Of a stretch of DNA of 64,000 bases, positions 9,648-18,717 are shown in pieces. The position numbers and the translations under genes were made by a program. Below the pieces are notes generated by a model. That model saw nothing but the letters and a program-made list of their open reading frames with translations, was not told the origin of the DNA and searched no databases. The stretch is from Xanthomonas hydrangeae (GTDB lineage: Bacteria; Pseudomonadota; Gammaproteobacteria; Xanthomonadales; Xanthomonadaceae). Each line of letters opens with the position of its first letter. Positions within the stretch are counted from its first letter, which is position 1. The stretch is taken from NCBI GenBank assembly GCA_905142475.1, contig LR990730.1:496001-560000 (forward strand), in the 5' to 3' direction.

Positions 9648-10372
9648 AAATTGAAGCGGAAGGTGGTCATCAGCACGTGGTTTTCGCGGTCCACTGCAGG
9701 TGTGTTGACGAACTGATTCAGATACCCGACATCGACATTGGAGATGGCGTTGAACTTCCAGTTAATGCCAACGAATACGCGGTTTTGATCGAGACCGCGT
9801 CGCGCCCCCCACTCGGTCTGATCGAGATTGACGAACAGTTCGTTGAACGCCACCCACGACAATTGCGGCGACAACGCACTGGGGCGCACGGCCCGGATCA
9901 TCTGGCGCACCCGGTAACCTTCATCCCTGAAGCCTTCGCGGTGGCGTTGCTCCAGACGCGTGCGGCTGGTAATGGTGATATTGGCGATCGGATCGAACTG
10001 ATATTGAAACTGTCCCCACCAGCGATTTTCGCGGTTGGAGGATTGCCCGGCCGGGTGGCTGATAATGGTGTCGTAGCCCATCCAGACACTGGCTTTGGGA
10101 TTGAGCCGGTAAAACACGGCGGGGCGCAGGATCAGTTGGTCGAATTGCTCGCCTTCCTCGCGCCAGCGCGGATGGATATCCATGCTCCAGTACAGATTTT
10201 CGACCGGCAACTTGCCCTGGGCATACACACTTAACCAGTAACGGCCATCTTCTTCGGTAGTGGCCATCGCCGGCGCGATGTTCGCCAGCATCAGCACTGA
10301 AAGCAGACAGGCACTGCGCACAGTTGCCTTCAACATCGCACTCGATCTGTTCATGGATGAGAAAGTCGTCAT
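9644..10372 (-). CDS. DUF2490 domain outer-membrane-like protein
   Basis: Exported protein of 242 residues with a signal peptide (LLSVLMLANIAPAMA). The mature part is rich in alternating aromatic/polar beta strands: YWLSVYAQGKL, YRLNPKASVWMGYD, and a terminal FRFNF ending in phenylalanine. This suggests a small outer-membrane beta-barrel. RWREEGEQFDQLILRP and RTRLEQR are typical of DUF2490. Function is unknown. The start is uncertain: in-frame ATGs also occur at 10354 and 10336, and none has a strong ribosome site. Confidence 0.78.
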   Translation of the reverse strand: MTTFSSMNRSSAMLKATVRSACLLSVLMLANIAPAMATTEEDGRYWLSVYAQGKLPVENLYWSMDIHPRWREEGEQFDQLILRPAVFYRLNPKASVWMGYDTIISHPAGQSSNRENRWWGQFQYQFDPIANITITSRTRLEQRHREGFRDEGYRVRQMIRAVRPSALSPQLSWVAFNELFVNLDQTEWGARRGLDQNRVFVGINWKFNAISNVDVGYLNQFVNTPAVDRENHVLMTTFRFNF

Positions 10373-10530
10373 AGTTGATCGAGCATAGCAACTTCCCCTG
10401 TGCCGCTAGAGTCCGCCGGACGAGCGGCAAGCCTGCGCGTACCGGTGGCTTCGCACGTGGCGACATGGCATCGCATGCTGACATCTGTTGGCAACGTTTC
10501 GCGCATTTGTCCACCGAGGGTGCTTGCACG

Positions 10531-10614
10531 CGTACCGGCGTGGGACACGCCGCAAGTACGTCCCTGTAGGCGCTTATGCGGCGTCCCTGCCGCATAAGGT
10601 CCCACGCCGGCACG
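10531..10614. repeat. long-hairpin dispersed repeat, copy A
   Basis: The outer arms at 10531-10546 and 10599-10614 pair at 15 of 16 positions. Inside is a perfect 10-bp hairpin, CTTATGCGGC (10573-10582) with GCCGCATAAG (10589-10598), and a 6-nt loop. Between left arm and inner hairpin lies a segment around GCCGCAAGTACGTCCCT, which is the reverse complement of part of the 77-bp repeats at 56.7-57.0 kb. The same architecture recurs at 56348-56456 and 56596-56697. The remainder of 10373-10803 holds no gene I can support. Confidence 0.8.
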
Positions 10615-10803
10615 CGCGCAGGCATCACCGACTGTTGTCGGTGGTTGTGGGACCAGCGACGGCTGGTTGATTGATCTAGCTGTACGCGAGCGCTTCGCTG
10701 GCGACCGAGTGGCAGCGCGATGGATGACCGACGTCATCGTGGAATCCGTCGGACGACGTGCTTGCCGGGCGGCGACGTAATCGATTAACTGACCACAAGC
10801 CCC

Positions 10804-12708
10804 TTACGCCACCTGGCTACGCCGCGCGCGTTCCAGATGCACCAGCAGCAGCGAGATCGCCGCCGGCGTCATGCCGGCAATACGCTGGGCCTGGCCGATA
10901 CTTTGCGGGCGCACGCGTTCGAGTTTTTGTTGCACTTCGATCGACAGGCCACGCACGCCGGCATAATCGAACCCTTCTGGAATCGGCGTGGTTTCGTGGC
11001 GTTGCTGACGCGCGATGTCGTCGCGTTGGCGGTCCAGATAGCCGGCGTATTTGACGCTGATCTCGACCTGCTCGGCCACCTGCGCATCCTCCACGCCCGG
11101 CCCCAGCGTCGGCACGCGCATCAGCGCGGCGTAATTGAGTTCGGGGCGCTTGATCAGATCCAGTACGTTGGTCTCGCGGCTCACCGCCACGCCCAGGGTC
11201 TGGGCTACTTCGCGGCCCAGCGCATTGCCCGGGGTCGCCCATAGCGCGGACAAGCGCGCGCTTTCGCGTTGCACCGCTTCCTGCTTGGCGGAAAACCGCG
11301 CCCAGCGCGCATCGTCGACCAGGCCCATCGCACGGCCCACACCGGTCAGGCGCGCATCGGCATTGTCTTCGCGCAGCTGCAGCCGGTATTCGGCGCGGCT
11401 GGTGAACATGCGATACGGCTCGGTGGTGCCGTGGGTGATCAGATCGTCCACCAGCACGCCCAGGTACGCCTCATCGCGACGCGGCGACCACGCCGGTAAT
11501 CCCTGCACATGGCGCGCGGCATTGAGCCCGGCCAGCAGGCCCTGTGCGGCGGCCTCTTCATAACCGGTGGTGCCGTTGATCTGCCCGGCGAAGAACAGCC
11601 CGCCCACCGCCTTGGTTTCCAGCGAGGCCTTGAGCCCGCGCGGGTCGAAGAAGTCGTACTCGATCGCATAGCCGGGGCGGGTGATATGCGCCTGCGCAAA
11701 CCCATGGATCGAGCGCACCAGCGCCAGCTGCACATCGAACGGCAGCGAAGTGGAGATGCCGTTGGGATAGATCTCGGTGACCTCCAGGCCTTCGGGCTCG
11801 ACGAAGATCTGGTGGCTGGTCTTCTCGGCGAAGCGCACCACCTTGTCTTCGATCGAGGGGCAGTAACGCGGGCCGATGCCTTCGATCTGCCCCGAATACA
11901 GCGGCGAGCGATGCAACGCGCTGCGGATGATGGCGTGGGTCTGTTCGGTGGTGTGAGTGATCCAGCAGCTGACCTGGCGCGGGTGATCGCTGCGCTGGCC
12001 CATGAACGACATCACCGGCAACGGATCGTCGCCCGGCTGTTCCTGCATGACGCCGTAGTCGAGCGTGCGCCCGTCGATGCGCGGCGGGGTGCCGGTCTTG
12101 AGCCGGTCGATCGAAAACGGCCGCTCGCGCAGGCGCGCGGCCAGCGTGGTGGCCGGCGGGTCGCCCATGCGCCCGGCCGCGTACTGGGTTTCGCCGACAT
12201 GGATCTTGCCGGCCAGGAAGGTACCGGCCGTGAGCACCACTGCGGGCGCTTCGAAGCGCAGCCCGGTCTGGGTGATCACCCCGCGCACGCTGTCGGCTTC
12301 GGTGGCGCCGTTGTGGATGAGCAGATCGTCTACCGCCGCCTGGAACACCGTCAGGTTGGGCTGTGCCTCGACGATGCAGCGGATCGCGTTACGGTAGAGG
12401 GTGCGGTCGGCCTGGCAGCGGGTGGCGCGCACCGCCGGCCCCTTGGAGGCATTGAGCGTGCGCCACTGGATGCCGGCCAGATCCGCCGCGCGTGCCATCG
12501 CCCCGCCCAGCGCATCGATCTCCTTGACCAGGTGGCCCTTGCCGATCCCGCCGATGGCCGGGTTGCAGCTCATCGCGCCCACCGTCTCGATGTTGTGGGT
12601 CAGCAGCAAGGTGCGGGCACCGGCGCGCGCGGCAGCCAGCGCGGCCTCGGTGCCGGCATGGCCGCCGCCGATCACGATGACGTCGTAGCGATAAAAGGAG
12701 TCGGACAT
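10804..12708 (-). CDS. mnmG: tRNA uridine-5-carboxymethylaminomethyl modification enzyme MnmG (GidA)
   Basis: FAD-dependent enzyme that, with MnmE, adds the carboxymethylaminomethyl group to the wobble uridine of certain tRNAs. The Rossmann FAD motif GGGHAG lies at residues 14-19. [33 protein letters not shown] and the GidA-associated C-terminal helical domain with [12 protein letters not shown] are all present. The 634-residue length matches the family. I chose ATG 12708; a longer opening to 12738 adds ten unlike residues. It is preceded by a 580-bp structured intergenic region. Confidence 0.97.
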   Translation of the reverse strand: MSDSFYRYDVIVIGGGHAGTEAALAAARAGARTLLLTHNIETVGAMSCNPAIGGIGKGHLVKEIDALGGAMARAADLAGIQWRTLNASKGPAVRATRCQADRTLYRNAIRCIVEAQPNLTVFQAAVDDLLIHNGATEADSVRGVITQTGLRFEAPAVVLTAGTFLAGKIHVGETQYAAGRMGDPPATTLAARLRERPFSIDRLKTGTPPRIDGRTLDYGVMQEQPGDDPLPVMSFMGQRSDHPRQVSCWITHTTEQTHAIIRSALHRSPLYSGQIEGIGPRYCPSIEDKVVRFAEKTSHQIFVEPEGLEVTEIYPNGISTSLPFDVQLALVRSIHGFAQAHITRPGYAIEYDFFDPRGLKASLETKAVGGLFFAGQINGTTGYEEAAAQGLLAGLNAARHVQGLPAWSPRRDEAYLGVLVDDLITHGTTEPYRMFTSRAEYRLQLREDNADARLTGVGRAMGLVDDARWARFSAKQEAVQRESARLSALWATPGNALGREVAQTLGVAVSRETNVLDLIKRPELNYAALMRVPTLGPGVEDAQVAEQVEISVKYAGYLDRQRDDIARQQRHETTPIPEGFDYAGVRGLSIEVQQKLERVRPQSIGQAQRIAGMTPAAISLLLVHLERARRSQVA

Positions 12709-12792
12709 GGCGTGGACTGGGAAGCGGAAGGAAGACAAGCGGCCGCGGAATTATCGGCGGAAGGGCGCTTGAGGTCACTCAATCGATAAAAA

Positions 12793-12808
12793 TGTGATGT
12801 GAATCACA
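12793..12808. promoter_or_regulatory. CRP/Clp-type binding site
   Basis: A perfect TGTGA-N6-TCACA palindrome lies within a larger inverted repeat at 12789-12812. This is the textbook CRP consensus, which the xanthomonad CRP-like protein Clp is known to share. It is centred about 92 bp upstream of the mnmG start on the minus strand. It also lies upstream of a plus-strand segment that ends in a rho-independent terminator at 12938-12978. Which transcript it controls cannot be told from the sequence. Confidence 0.65.
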
Positions 12809-12839
12809 TTTTCGAACAATGGCACTCAAGTTGGCATGT

Positions 12840-12978
12840 TCCGTGCGGATATCCCTACTGCACCCGTCGTGGCATTGCGACATGGGCGCAAGGCTGGAAT
12901 TGGAACAGGGGCCAGCCGCGCGTGCGATGGGGTAGCGTAAGGGTCGGTAGTCGGGGGACTGCCGACCCTTATTTTTTT
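12840..12978 (+). ncRNA. candidate small RNA ending in a strong terminator
   Basis: There is no open frame of interest here, yet the plus strand has a Clp-type box at 12793-12808. About 140 bp further on is a canonical terminator. If Clp acts as a class II activator, transcription would start near 12840 and give an RNA of roughly 135-140 nt. The 5' end is a guess from typical spacing. No homologous RNA family was recognised. Confidence 0.35.
12938..12978 (+). terminator. rho-independent terminator
   Basis: The stem TAAGGGTCGGTAG / CTGCCGACCCTTA (13 bp, one G-T pair) has an 8-nt loop (12951-12958) and is followed by seven T residues (12972-12978). It reads on the plus strand although no protein gene precedes it there. 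Confidence 0.8.
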
Positions 12979-13051
12979 CTGCGGTTGGCGCCGCTGCCGA
13001 TGCGCTCTGCCAAGCTGATGCGGTCAGGCGCTGCCAGGTCAAGCAAGGACA

Positions 13052-13089
13052 AACGCATAAAGCCCCGGCATGCCGGGGCTTTATGCGTT
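13052..13089. terminator. perfect 38-bp palindrome
   Basis: Two 19-nt halves, 13052-13070 and 13071-13089, are exact reverse complements with no spacer. The GC core is flanked by AAA/TTT, which resembles a bidirectional terminator, but no long T-run follows on either strand. A second inverted repeat lies close by: TCCGACAGGG at 13103-13112 with CCCTGTCGGA at 13137-13146. Confidence 0.6.
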
Positions 13090-13288
13090 GAAGGCGCCGA
13101 TATCCGACAGGGCCGGAACAGGGGGGATCCAGATTTCCCTGTCGGACATCGACATAAGGCAGTCAGTGCGGCGAGTCAGGTCAAAAAATGACGTGGCGGG
13201 TCACATAGAGCACCTAGCTTGCAACCAAGTGCCGGCTGAACGCAAGCCCCCAATCTATCCATTTGTGGGCCGCGTCGCAGTCAGCAAT

Positions 13289-13771
13289 TCAGGGGATCTG
13301 CTCACGGGTATTGCGGGGTGCGGTCTGCTGCTGAATCTGCCGGATCACCCGTGGCGGCGCACCGATGCGTGCCGGCGGCCGCGACGGCGGAGCGCCGGTT
13401 GCCGGTGGACGATTGGGCTGCTGCGGACGTGGGCCATTGGGGCGGGGACCGTTCGGGCGCGGGCCATTGTGGTACGAGCCGTTCGGGCGCGGCGGTCGGT
13501 ATTGTGGGCGCCGATCGTTCTGCCGGTAGTAGTAGCCACCACCGCCGCGATAGACCGGATACACCGGGTAGTCGTACAACCCGATCGAACCGGCGCCATA
13601 GGGGTTGCCGTACGGATTGCCGTAGAAATACGGCGAGTAACCAGGCGGGTAGCGATACTGCACGGCCGGAGCGCCACGGTAATAGCCGCCCGACCCACCG
13701 CCGGTGTAGTCGTAAGTCGCGCAGCCGCTCAGAGCCAGTAGCCCGGCGACGAAGATCAGACGGAATTTCAT
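13289..13771 (-). CDS. small proline/glycine/tyrosine-rich lipoprotein
   Basis: Predicted lipoprotein of 160 residues. The signal peptide ends in a lipobox LALSGC with the acylated cysteine at about residue 17. The mature part is low complexity: Gly/Tyr-rich (YGNPYGNPYGAGS) then Pro/Arg/Asn-rich with the heptad-like repeat NGPRP three or more times, then a basic tail. Function is unknown. The start at 13771 is set by the signal peptide; the frame is open much further upstream, but that part has no protein-like features and overlaps the divergent gene. Confidence 0.75.
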   Translation of the reverse strand: MKFRLIFVAGLLALSGCATYDYTGGGSGGYYRGAPAVQYRYPPGYSPYFYGNPYGNPYGAGSIGLYDYPVYPVYRGGGGYYYRQNDRRPQYRPPRPNGSYHNGPRPNGPRPNGPRPQQPNRPPATGAPPSRPPARIGAPPRVIRQIQQQTAPRNTREQIP

Positions 13772-13927
13772 GGATGGTGCCCTCCTGCAACCATGGTGCC
13801 ACTTTCGAACCGATGCATTGAATCGGTCCTTAACTGTGTCGCTATGTGGCGCTTTTTCATCGATCCAGCATGCGCGGGAATTGTGCGCGCAACCGTGAAG
13901 AGTGGGGGATACGTTAATCTTGCGGGC

Positions 13928-14887
13928 ATGATCGAGACGGTTTCTCTTGCCCATTCCGACGTCCTGCAAGCCGCTGCGCGCATCGCGCCGCAGTGCGCGC
14001 CGACACCGTTGCTGACTTCGCACAGCCTGGATGCGCTCTGCGGCGCGCAGCTGTTCTTCAAGGCCGAACACCTGCAGCGCAGCGGTGCGTTCAAGTTCCG
14101 TGGCGCCTGCAATGCGGTGTGGTCGTTGCCCGAGGAGCTGGCCGCGCGTGGCGTGGTCACGCATTCGTCCGGCAACCACGGCGCCGCCTTGGCGCTGGCC
14201 GCGCGTACCCGTGGCATCGGTTGCCATGTAGTGGTGCCGGAGGGTGCGGTGGCCGCCAAGTTGGCCAATATCTCCCGTCACGGCGCCACGTTATGGCGCT
14301 GCGCACCGACCATCGCCGCGCGCGAGCAGCTGTGCGCGGAAGTGCAGGCCAGCAGCGGCGCGACGCTGGTCCATCCCTATACCGACCCGGCCGTGATTGC
14401 CGGACAGGGCACCGCCACGCTGGAGCTGTTGCACCAGAGCGGCGGGCTGGACGTGCTGGTGGCGCCGGTCGGCGGCGGCGGGCTGGCTGCCGGTGCGGCC
14501 TTGGCGCTGCAGGCCGCGCCGGGTTGCGCACTGGTGCTGGCCGAGCCCAGCGGCGCGGCCGACACCGCGCGCTCGCTGGCGGCAGGCGAGCGCCTGGTCG
14601 ATTTTGTCCCCGACACCATTTGCGACGGCTTGCGCGGCACCCTGGGCGCGCCCAATTTCGCGCTGTTGCAGGCGGCCGGCGCGCAGGTGATCACTGTGGA
14701 CGATGCCGCGGTGGTGCAGGCGATGCGGCTGATCTGGCAGGTGCTCAAACAAGTCGTGGAGCCGTCCTCGGCGATTGCGCTGGCGGCGGTGCTGGCCGAG
14801 CCGGCGCGCTTTGCCGGGCGCCGGGTCGGGCTGATCCTGTCCGGCGGCAATATCGATCTGGACGCGCTGCCATGGGCTGCGGCGTGA
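13928..14887 (+). CDS. PLP-dependent threonine/serine dehydratase-like enzyme
   Basis: Fold-type II pyridoxal-phosphate enzyme of 319 residues. The PLP lysine is in SGAFKFRGACN (about 51-61), the substrate loop is THSSGNHGAALA (about 78-89), and the phosphate cup is VGGGGLAAG (about 180-188). This makes it a threonine dehydratase or serine racemase relative. It lacks the C-terminal regulatory ACT domain of biosynthetic IlvA, so it is more like the catabolic/racemase branch. It overlaps the next gene. Confidence 0.87.
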   Translation: MIETVSLAHSDVLQAAARIAPQCAPTPLLTSHSLDALCGAQLFFKAEHLQRSGAFKFRGACNAVWSLPEELAARGVVTHSSGNHGAALALAARTRGIGCHVVVPEGAVAAKLANISRHGATLWRCAPTIAAREQLCAEVQASSGATLVHPYTDPAVIAGQGTATLELLHQSGGLDVLVAPVGGGGLAAGAALALQAAPGCALVLAEPSGAADTARSLAAGERLVDFVPDTICDGLRGTLGAPNFALLQAAGAQVITVDDAAVVQAMRLIWQVLKQVVEPSSAIALAAVLAEPARFAGRRVGLILSGGNIDLDALPWAAA

Positions 14888-15489
14888 GCAGGCGCTCGCG
14901 CGGGCTCGGCCTGTGGGGCTGGGGCTGGCGGTTATGCATGCTGGCGGCGATCTGGCTGGTGGGCGTGGCGGGCTGGATCGTGTGGATCGGCGACCGCGAC
15001 CAGGCCGCGCCGGCCGATGTGATCATCGTGCTGGGCGCGGCCGCCTACGACGCGCGGCCTTCGCCGGTGTTCGAAGAACGCATCCGGCATGCGCTGGATC
15101 TGTACGCGCAGGGGTATGCGCCGCGGCTGCTGTTCACCGGCGGCTTCGGCAATGGCGCACGCTTTGCCGAGTCGCAGGTCGCGCGGCGCTATGCGCTGCG
15201 TCACGGCATTCCGCCGGAAGCGATCGTGATCGAAACCGAATCACGCACCACCCGGCAGAACCTGCAGCAGGCGCGCGCGCTGATGGAGCGCCACGGCATG
15301 CATCGGGCCATCATCGTCAGCGACCCGCTGCACATGGCGCGCGCGCTGCGGCTGAGCCAGGAGCTGGGCGTGGATGCGCTGGCCTCCTCCACCCCCAGCA
15401 CGCGCTTTCGCAGCTTCCACACCAGCTGGCGCTTTCTGCTGCAGGAGGTCTATTACTTCCACCGCGACCTGGTGGTGCAGGGCGCCTGA
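14872..15489 (+). CDS. YdcF family (DUF218) membrane-anchored protein
   Basis: Protein of 205 residues with one N-terminal membrane segment (LCMLAAIWLVGVAGWIVWI), then a DUF218 domain. DVIIVLGAAAYDARPSPVF, LLFTGGFGNG, ESRTTRQNL and IVSDPLHMARAL are the usual conserved points. Family members such as SanA and YdcF bind nucleotides or affect envelope permeability, but the activity is not established. Two starts are possible: ATG 14872, or GTG 14884 whose GTGA overlaps the stop of the preceding gene. Either way it is coupled to the dehydratase gene. Confidence 0.88.
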   Translation: MGCGVSRRSRGLGLWGWGWRLCMLAAIWLVGVAGWIVWIGDRDQAAPADVIIVLGAAAYDARPSPVFEERIRHALDLYAQGYAPRLLFTGGFGNGARFAESQVARRYALRHGIPPEAIVIETESRTTRQNLQQARALMERHGMHRAIIVSDPLHMARALRLSQELGVDALASSTPSTRFRSFHTSWRFLLQEVYYFHRDLVVQGA

Positions 15490-15568
15490 TGCCGGGTCTG
15501 CAGCGTGCGATGACGTTGCAGTGCAAGACGCGCTCTATGATGCGGCTTTCCCAGCGGCAGGTTCGAGC

Positions 15569-15988
15569 ATGAGCGAGAGCAATCGGCAACGCGCCACCGG
15601 CCTGGTCCAGGCCTACTACGAAGCATTCAACCGCGGCGAGTGGGACGCCATGTTGGCGTTCCTGGCCGACGATGTGGCGCATGACCTCAATCAGGGGCCG
15701 CGCGAGATCGGCCGGGCGGAATTCGCTGCCTTCCTGCAACGCATGAACGACAGTTACCGCGAGCAGTTGCGCGACATCGTGATCACCGCCAGTGACGACG
15801 GCACCCGGGTTGGCGCCGAGTACGTGGTGCACGGGGTCTACCACACCACCGACGAGGGCCTGCCGGAGGCCAACGGGCAGACCTACGTATTGCCGGGTGG
15901 TGCGTTCTTCGATGTGCGCGACGGCAAGATCACCCGCGTCACCAACTACTACAACCTGCAGGAATGGATCGCGCAGGTCTCGCGCTGA
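15569..15988 (+). CDS. ketosteroid isomerase-like (SnoaL/NTF2 fold) protein
   Basis: Protein of 139 residues with the NTF2-like cone fold: an N-terminal helix (QAYYEAFNRGEWDAMLAFLADDVAHDLNQ region), then VVHGVYHTT and a closing GAFFDVRDGKITRVTNYYN, which is the standard SnoaL ending. Such proteins are isomerases, hydratases or binding proteins. No substrate can be assigned. The start at 15569 was chosen because the frame upstream is only the shadow of the YdcF gene. Confidence 0.85.
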   Translation: MSESNRQRATGLVQAYYEAFNRGEWDAMLAFLADDVAHDLNQGPREIGRAEFAAFLQRMNDSYREQLRDIVITASDDGTRVGAEYVVHGVYHTTDEGLPEANGQTYVLPGGAFFDVRDGKITRVTNYYNLQEWIAQVSR

Positions 15989-16016
15989 TTGCATGGCCGG
16001 CACGGGCTAGACCTGC

Positions 16017-16189
16017 GTAGGAGCGCACCTGGGCGCGATGAGGCGCTACCGGGAATGCTTGGTCGCGCCCGGGTGCGCTCCTACGTGGTTGGTGCGGTAT
16101 TGCGGCCGGACCTATCCCTATGTAGGAGCGCGCTTGCGCGCGATAAGGCTTTCTCGGTAACGCTTCATCGCGCGCAAGCGCGCTCCTGC
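16017..16189. repeat. two GTAGGAGCGC inverted-repeat elements
   Basis: The first hairpin has arms at 16017-16038 and 16063-16084, pairing at 21 of 22 positions. The second has arms at 16122-16144 and 16167-16189, pairing at all but one position. Both open with GTAGGAGCGC and close with GCGCTCCT. A half-copy identical to the right arm of the first lies at 59712-59733. These are REP-like intergenic elements between a gene end and the convergent lpxO-like gene. Confidence 0.8.
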
Positions 16190-16204
16190 GCGGGTGGTCC
16201 GGGA

Positions 16205-17110
16205 TTACAGCAACACGATGCCGACCACTACCAGCACGAAGATGCCCCACTTGAGGATCTGGTACAGCGGGTTGTTGCGTTCCTTCAAGGCCTTGGCCTT
16301 CAGGCGGCCGGCGTAGAAATAGCGGAACACGCGGTTGATGCCGCCGGTCTTGTCGCCTTCCTGATTGGGCGAGGCGCCGGCCGAGAGCAGGCTGCGGCCG
16401 ACGAAGCGGTTCACCGCCGCCGCCCAGCGCCAGCGCATCGGGCGCTCGATATCGCAGAACAGGATGATGCGGTCCTGATCGGTGTCGTTGCGCGCGTAGT
16501 GGATGTAGGTTTCGTCGAACATCGTCCATTCACCATCGCGCCAGCTGTGACGCTGGCCGTCGACGTCGATGAAGCAGCGGTCGTCGTTGGGCGTGGCCAG
16601 GCCCAGATGCAGACGCATGGACCCGGCGAACGGATCGCGGTGCGGGCGCAGTTCGCTGCCCGGCGGCAACTCGGCGAACATCGCCGCCTTCACCGTGGGG
16701 ATGGACTTCAGCAACGCGGTGGTCAGCGGGCACAGTTCGGACGCCGACGGGTGCGCGGTGCCGTACCACTTCAGATAGAAGCGCTTCCAGCCGCGGCGAA
16801 AAAACGAGTTGAAGCCGATGTCGGTGTAGCCGTCGGCCGCGCGGATCTTCTGCATCTGCTGCAGGGCCACCGCTTCGTCGCGGATCAGCGACCAGTTGGC
16901 GCGCAACGGGGCCAGTTCCGGAAATTCCTTGCCGGGATCGATGAATGGGGTGGTCGGCACCCGCGAACACAGATACATCAGCGTGTTGATCGGTGCCATG
17001 AAGGTGGAATGGTCCAGCAACTGCCGGCTGAGCCGGTGCCGCACGCGACCGCGGTAATGGATGTACAGCGCCGATGCGATGAACAGCGCGATGATGAGCC
17101 ACTTCAACAT
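16205..17110 (-). CDS. lpxO: LpxO-like Fe(II)/2-oxoglutarate lipid A hydroxylase
   Basis: Aspartyl/asparaginyl beta-hydroxylase family protein, 301 residues, with N- and C-terminal membrane segments (LKWLIIALFIASALYI; ILKWGIFVLVVVGIVLL). The iron site is visible as HRDP (about 157-160) and a second histidine in YIHYARND (about 204). FEL/PPGSELRPHRD and RCFIDVDGQ.HSW are typical. LpxO hydroxylates the secondary acyl chain of lipid A at the inner membrane. The ATG at 17110 is preferred over an in-frame TTG at 17122. The stretch 17111-17458 upstream holds no gene I can support. Confidence 0.85.
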   Translation of the reverse strand: MLKWLIIALFIASALYIHYRGRVRHRLSRQLLDHSTFMAPINTLMYLCSRVPTTPFIDPGKEFPELAPLRANWSLIRDEAVALQQMQKIRAADGYTDIGFNSFFRRGWKRFYLKWYGTAHPSASELCPLTTALLKSIPTVKAAMFAELPPGSELRPHRDPFAGSMRLHLGLATPNDDRCFIDVDGQRHSWRDGEWTMFDETYIHYARNDTDQDRIILFCDIERPMRWRWAAAVNRFVGRSLLSAGASPNQEGDKTGGINRVFRYFYAGRLKAKALKERNNPLYQILKWGIFVLVVVGIVLL

Positions 17111-17458
17111 GGAGAAGGCCAATTAGGGAGCGGGGGCCGCAAACGCAAGAGCGGGATCAAAACGATGGTGCAGTGGCCGGGCGGGCGCTGCCGGTGCTCG
17201 GAACCTGCATGTACTTGCACGCACACACCGGTTCCTCCGCGCCGTCTGCACGCACCGACGACTGCTTGCCACGTTTTGTCAGCCACTCTGCTGGTTGAGG
17301 CGTTGAACAAGGTGAGCCGTCACAGGAACATGCGGCCGTTAACGACTGAATTCTACCGGGTGTCGCCGCCGAGCCTGACAGGTCGGCATTGGCATCGGCC
17401 CAAGATTGTGTGTCTCACCGGCCGCAGGTGCATTGCGGCCAGCGATCTGTACCGCTGC

Positions 17459-18343
17459 TCAGTCGATGCGGCGGCGGATCGGGATCGAGGCCAACGGTAC
17501 GCTGGCAATGTCGTGCCCTTGTTCGCGAATGGGCGCGCCCGGTGCCGGCGCCCAGGCGTGCGCGTAGATCACTTCCCAGGAACTGGGCAAGGTGCCGTCG
17601 GGCCGCCGTAACGGCTCGTACGCGGCGCTGGCGGCGGCGAAGCGACCGCGTCCGGTCAGGGTGGCGCGGCGATCGCTGAGCGCGTTGGTGGCGCCCATCG
17701 CCCGCAGTTCGCGCATCAAGGCGGGCAGGTCGGTGTAGGTCAGCGTAAACAGGTCGCGGTCCAGCACCGGGTCGCGGAAGCCGGACATCAGCAGGGCATC
17801 GCCGAACTGCGCGATCGGCGGAAACCGGCTGACGTGCGGGGCCGGGTCGGCCTGGGCGAAGGCTTCGCGCAGTTCGATCAGCGTCTCCGGGCCGAAGGTG
17901 GAGCACAGCAACAGCCCGCCCGGTCGCAGCGCGCGGCGGAAGCCGGCGAACACCGCCGGCAGGTCTTCCACCCATTGCAGGCACAGATTGCTGAAGATCA
18001 CATCCACGCTGCCGTCGGCCATAGGCAAGGCGCGCGCATCGGCGCAGACCTGTGCGAACGGTTTCCACCAGCCCGCGGCCTTGCGCGCCTGGCGCAGCAT
18101 CGGCATGGCCTGATCGAGGGCGATCACCTGGGCCTTGGGCCAGCGTTTCTTGATCGCGCCGCTGGCATGGCCGGGGCCGGCGCCGACATCCAGCACCACC
18201 TTGGGCAGCTGGTCGTCAAAGTAGTCGAGCGATTCGAGCAGGCGCGTTTCCGCTTCGCGCTGCAGCGCGGCGGCGGCGGCATAGCTGCTGGCGGCACGCG
18301 CAAAGGCGCGCCGGACGTGGCGGGGGTCGAAAGTACTGTTCAT
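17459..18343 (-). CDS. bioC: malonyl-[ACP] O-methyltransferase BioC
   Basis: SAM-dependent methyltransferase that methylates malonyl-ACP so that the fatty acid machinery can build pimeloyl-ACP for biotin. The SAM motif VVLDVGAGPGHASG lies at about 49-62, followed by VIALDQAMPML and VDVIFSNLCLQWVEDLP, a BioC hallmark. It has 294 residues. The frame is open far upstream through a neighbouring gene, but the protein starts at ATG 18343 with MNSTFDPRHVRRAF, the usual BioC beginning. It lies downstream of bioB, bioF and bioH on the same strand. Confidence 0.92.
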   Translation of the reverse strand: MNSTFDPRHVRRAFARAASSYAAAAALQREAETRLLESLDYFDDQLPKVVLDVGAGPGHASGAIKKRWPKAQVIALDQAMPMLRQARKAAGWWKPFAQVCADARALPMADGSVDVIFSNLCLQWVEDLPAVFAGFRRALRPGGLLLCSTFGPETLIELREAFAQADPAPHVSRFPPIAQFGDALLMSGFRDPVLDRDLFTLTYTDLPALMRELRAMGATNALSDRRATLTGRGRFAAASAAYEPLRRPDGTLPSSWEVIYAHAWAPAPGAPIREQGHDIASVPLASIPIRRRID

Positions 18344-18717
18344 TGCGTCGCTATTGTCGCCGCTGCGCGCGGCGGAGGGAATCGATGTGTTGTGCGAGAG
18401 GGCATTCGGGCTGGGCGCTGCGCAGGTGGTCAGACGGCGTTGGCCGGGGCTGGAGGCTCGAGCGATGTGCACTGTGTCTTGCCAAGCAGACATCAGACAG
18501 CGGTAGGATCGCCGCGTTGACTGCAAGGCGCGGTGCCTTGACGCACGGAATCGGTATCTCGCTGCCTCGCTGCACGCCCGCCGCTGTGAGCATTTGATCC
18601 GTGCCCGCCTGCCGTTCGCTGCGTTCGCGCGACGTGGACCGAAGATGCGCTGCAGGGTGTGGGGTATGCAAGCCGCCATGCGATGTGTCACAGCTCGCCT
18701 GAGGCGATGCGATTTGG
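18344..18717. other. intergenic stretch, no gene seen
   Basis: The 374 bp between bioC and the SDR gene contain no convincing frame, hairpin or promoter. Its presence means bioC may have its own promoter and not be cotranscribed with bioBFH. Confidence 0.4.

Noticed and set aside
12799..13191. 130-codon open frame between mnmG and the lipoprotein gene
   Set aside because: It has no ribosome site or recognisable motif and runs through a terminator and a palindrome.
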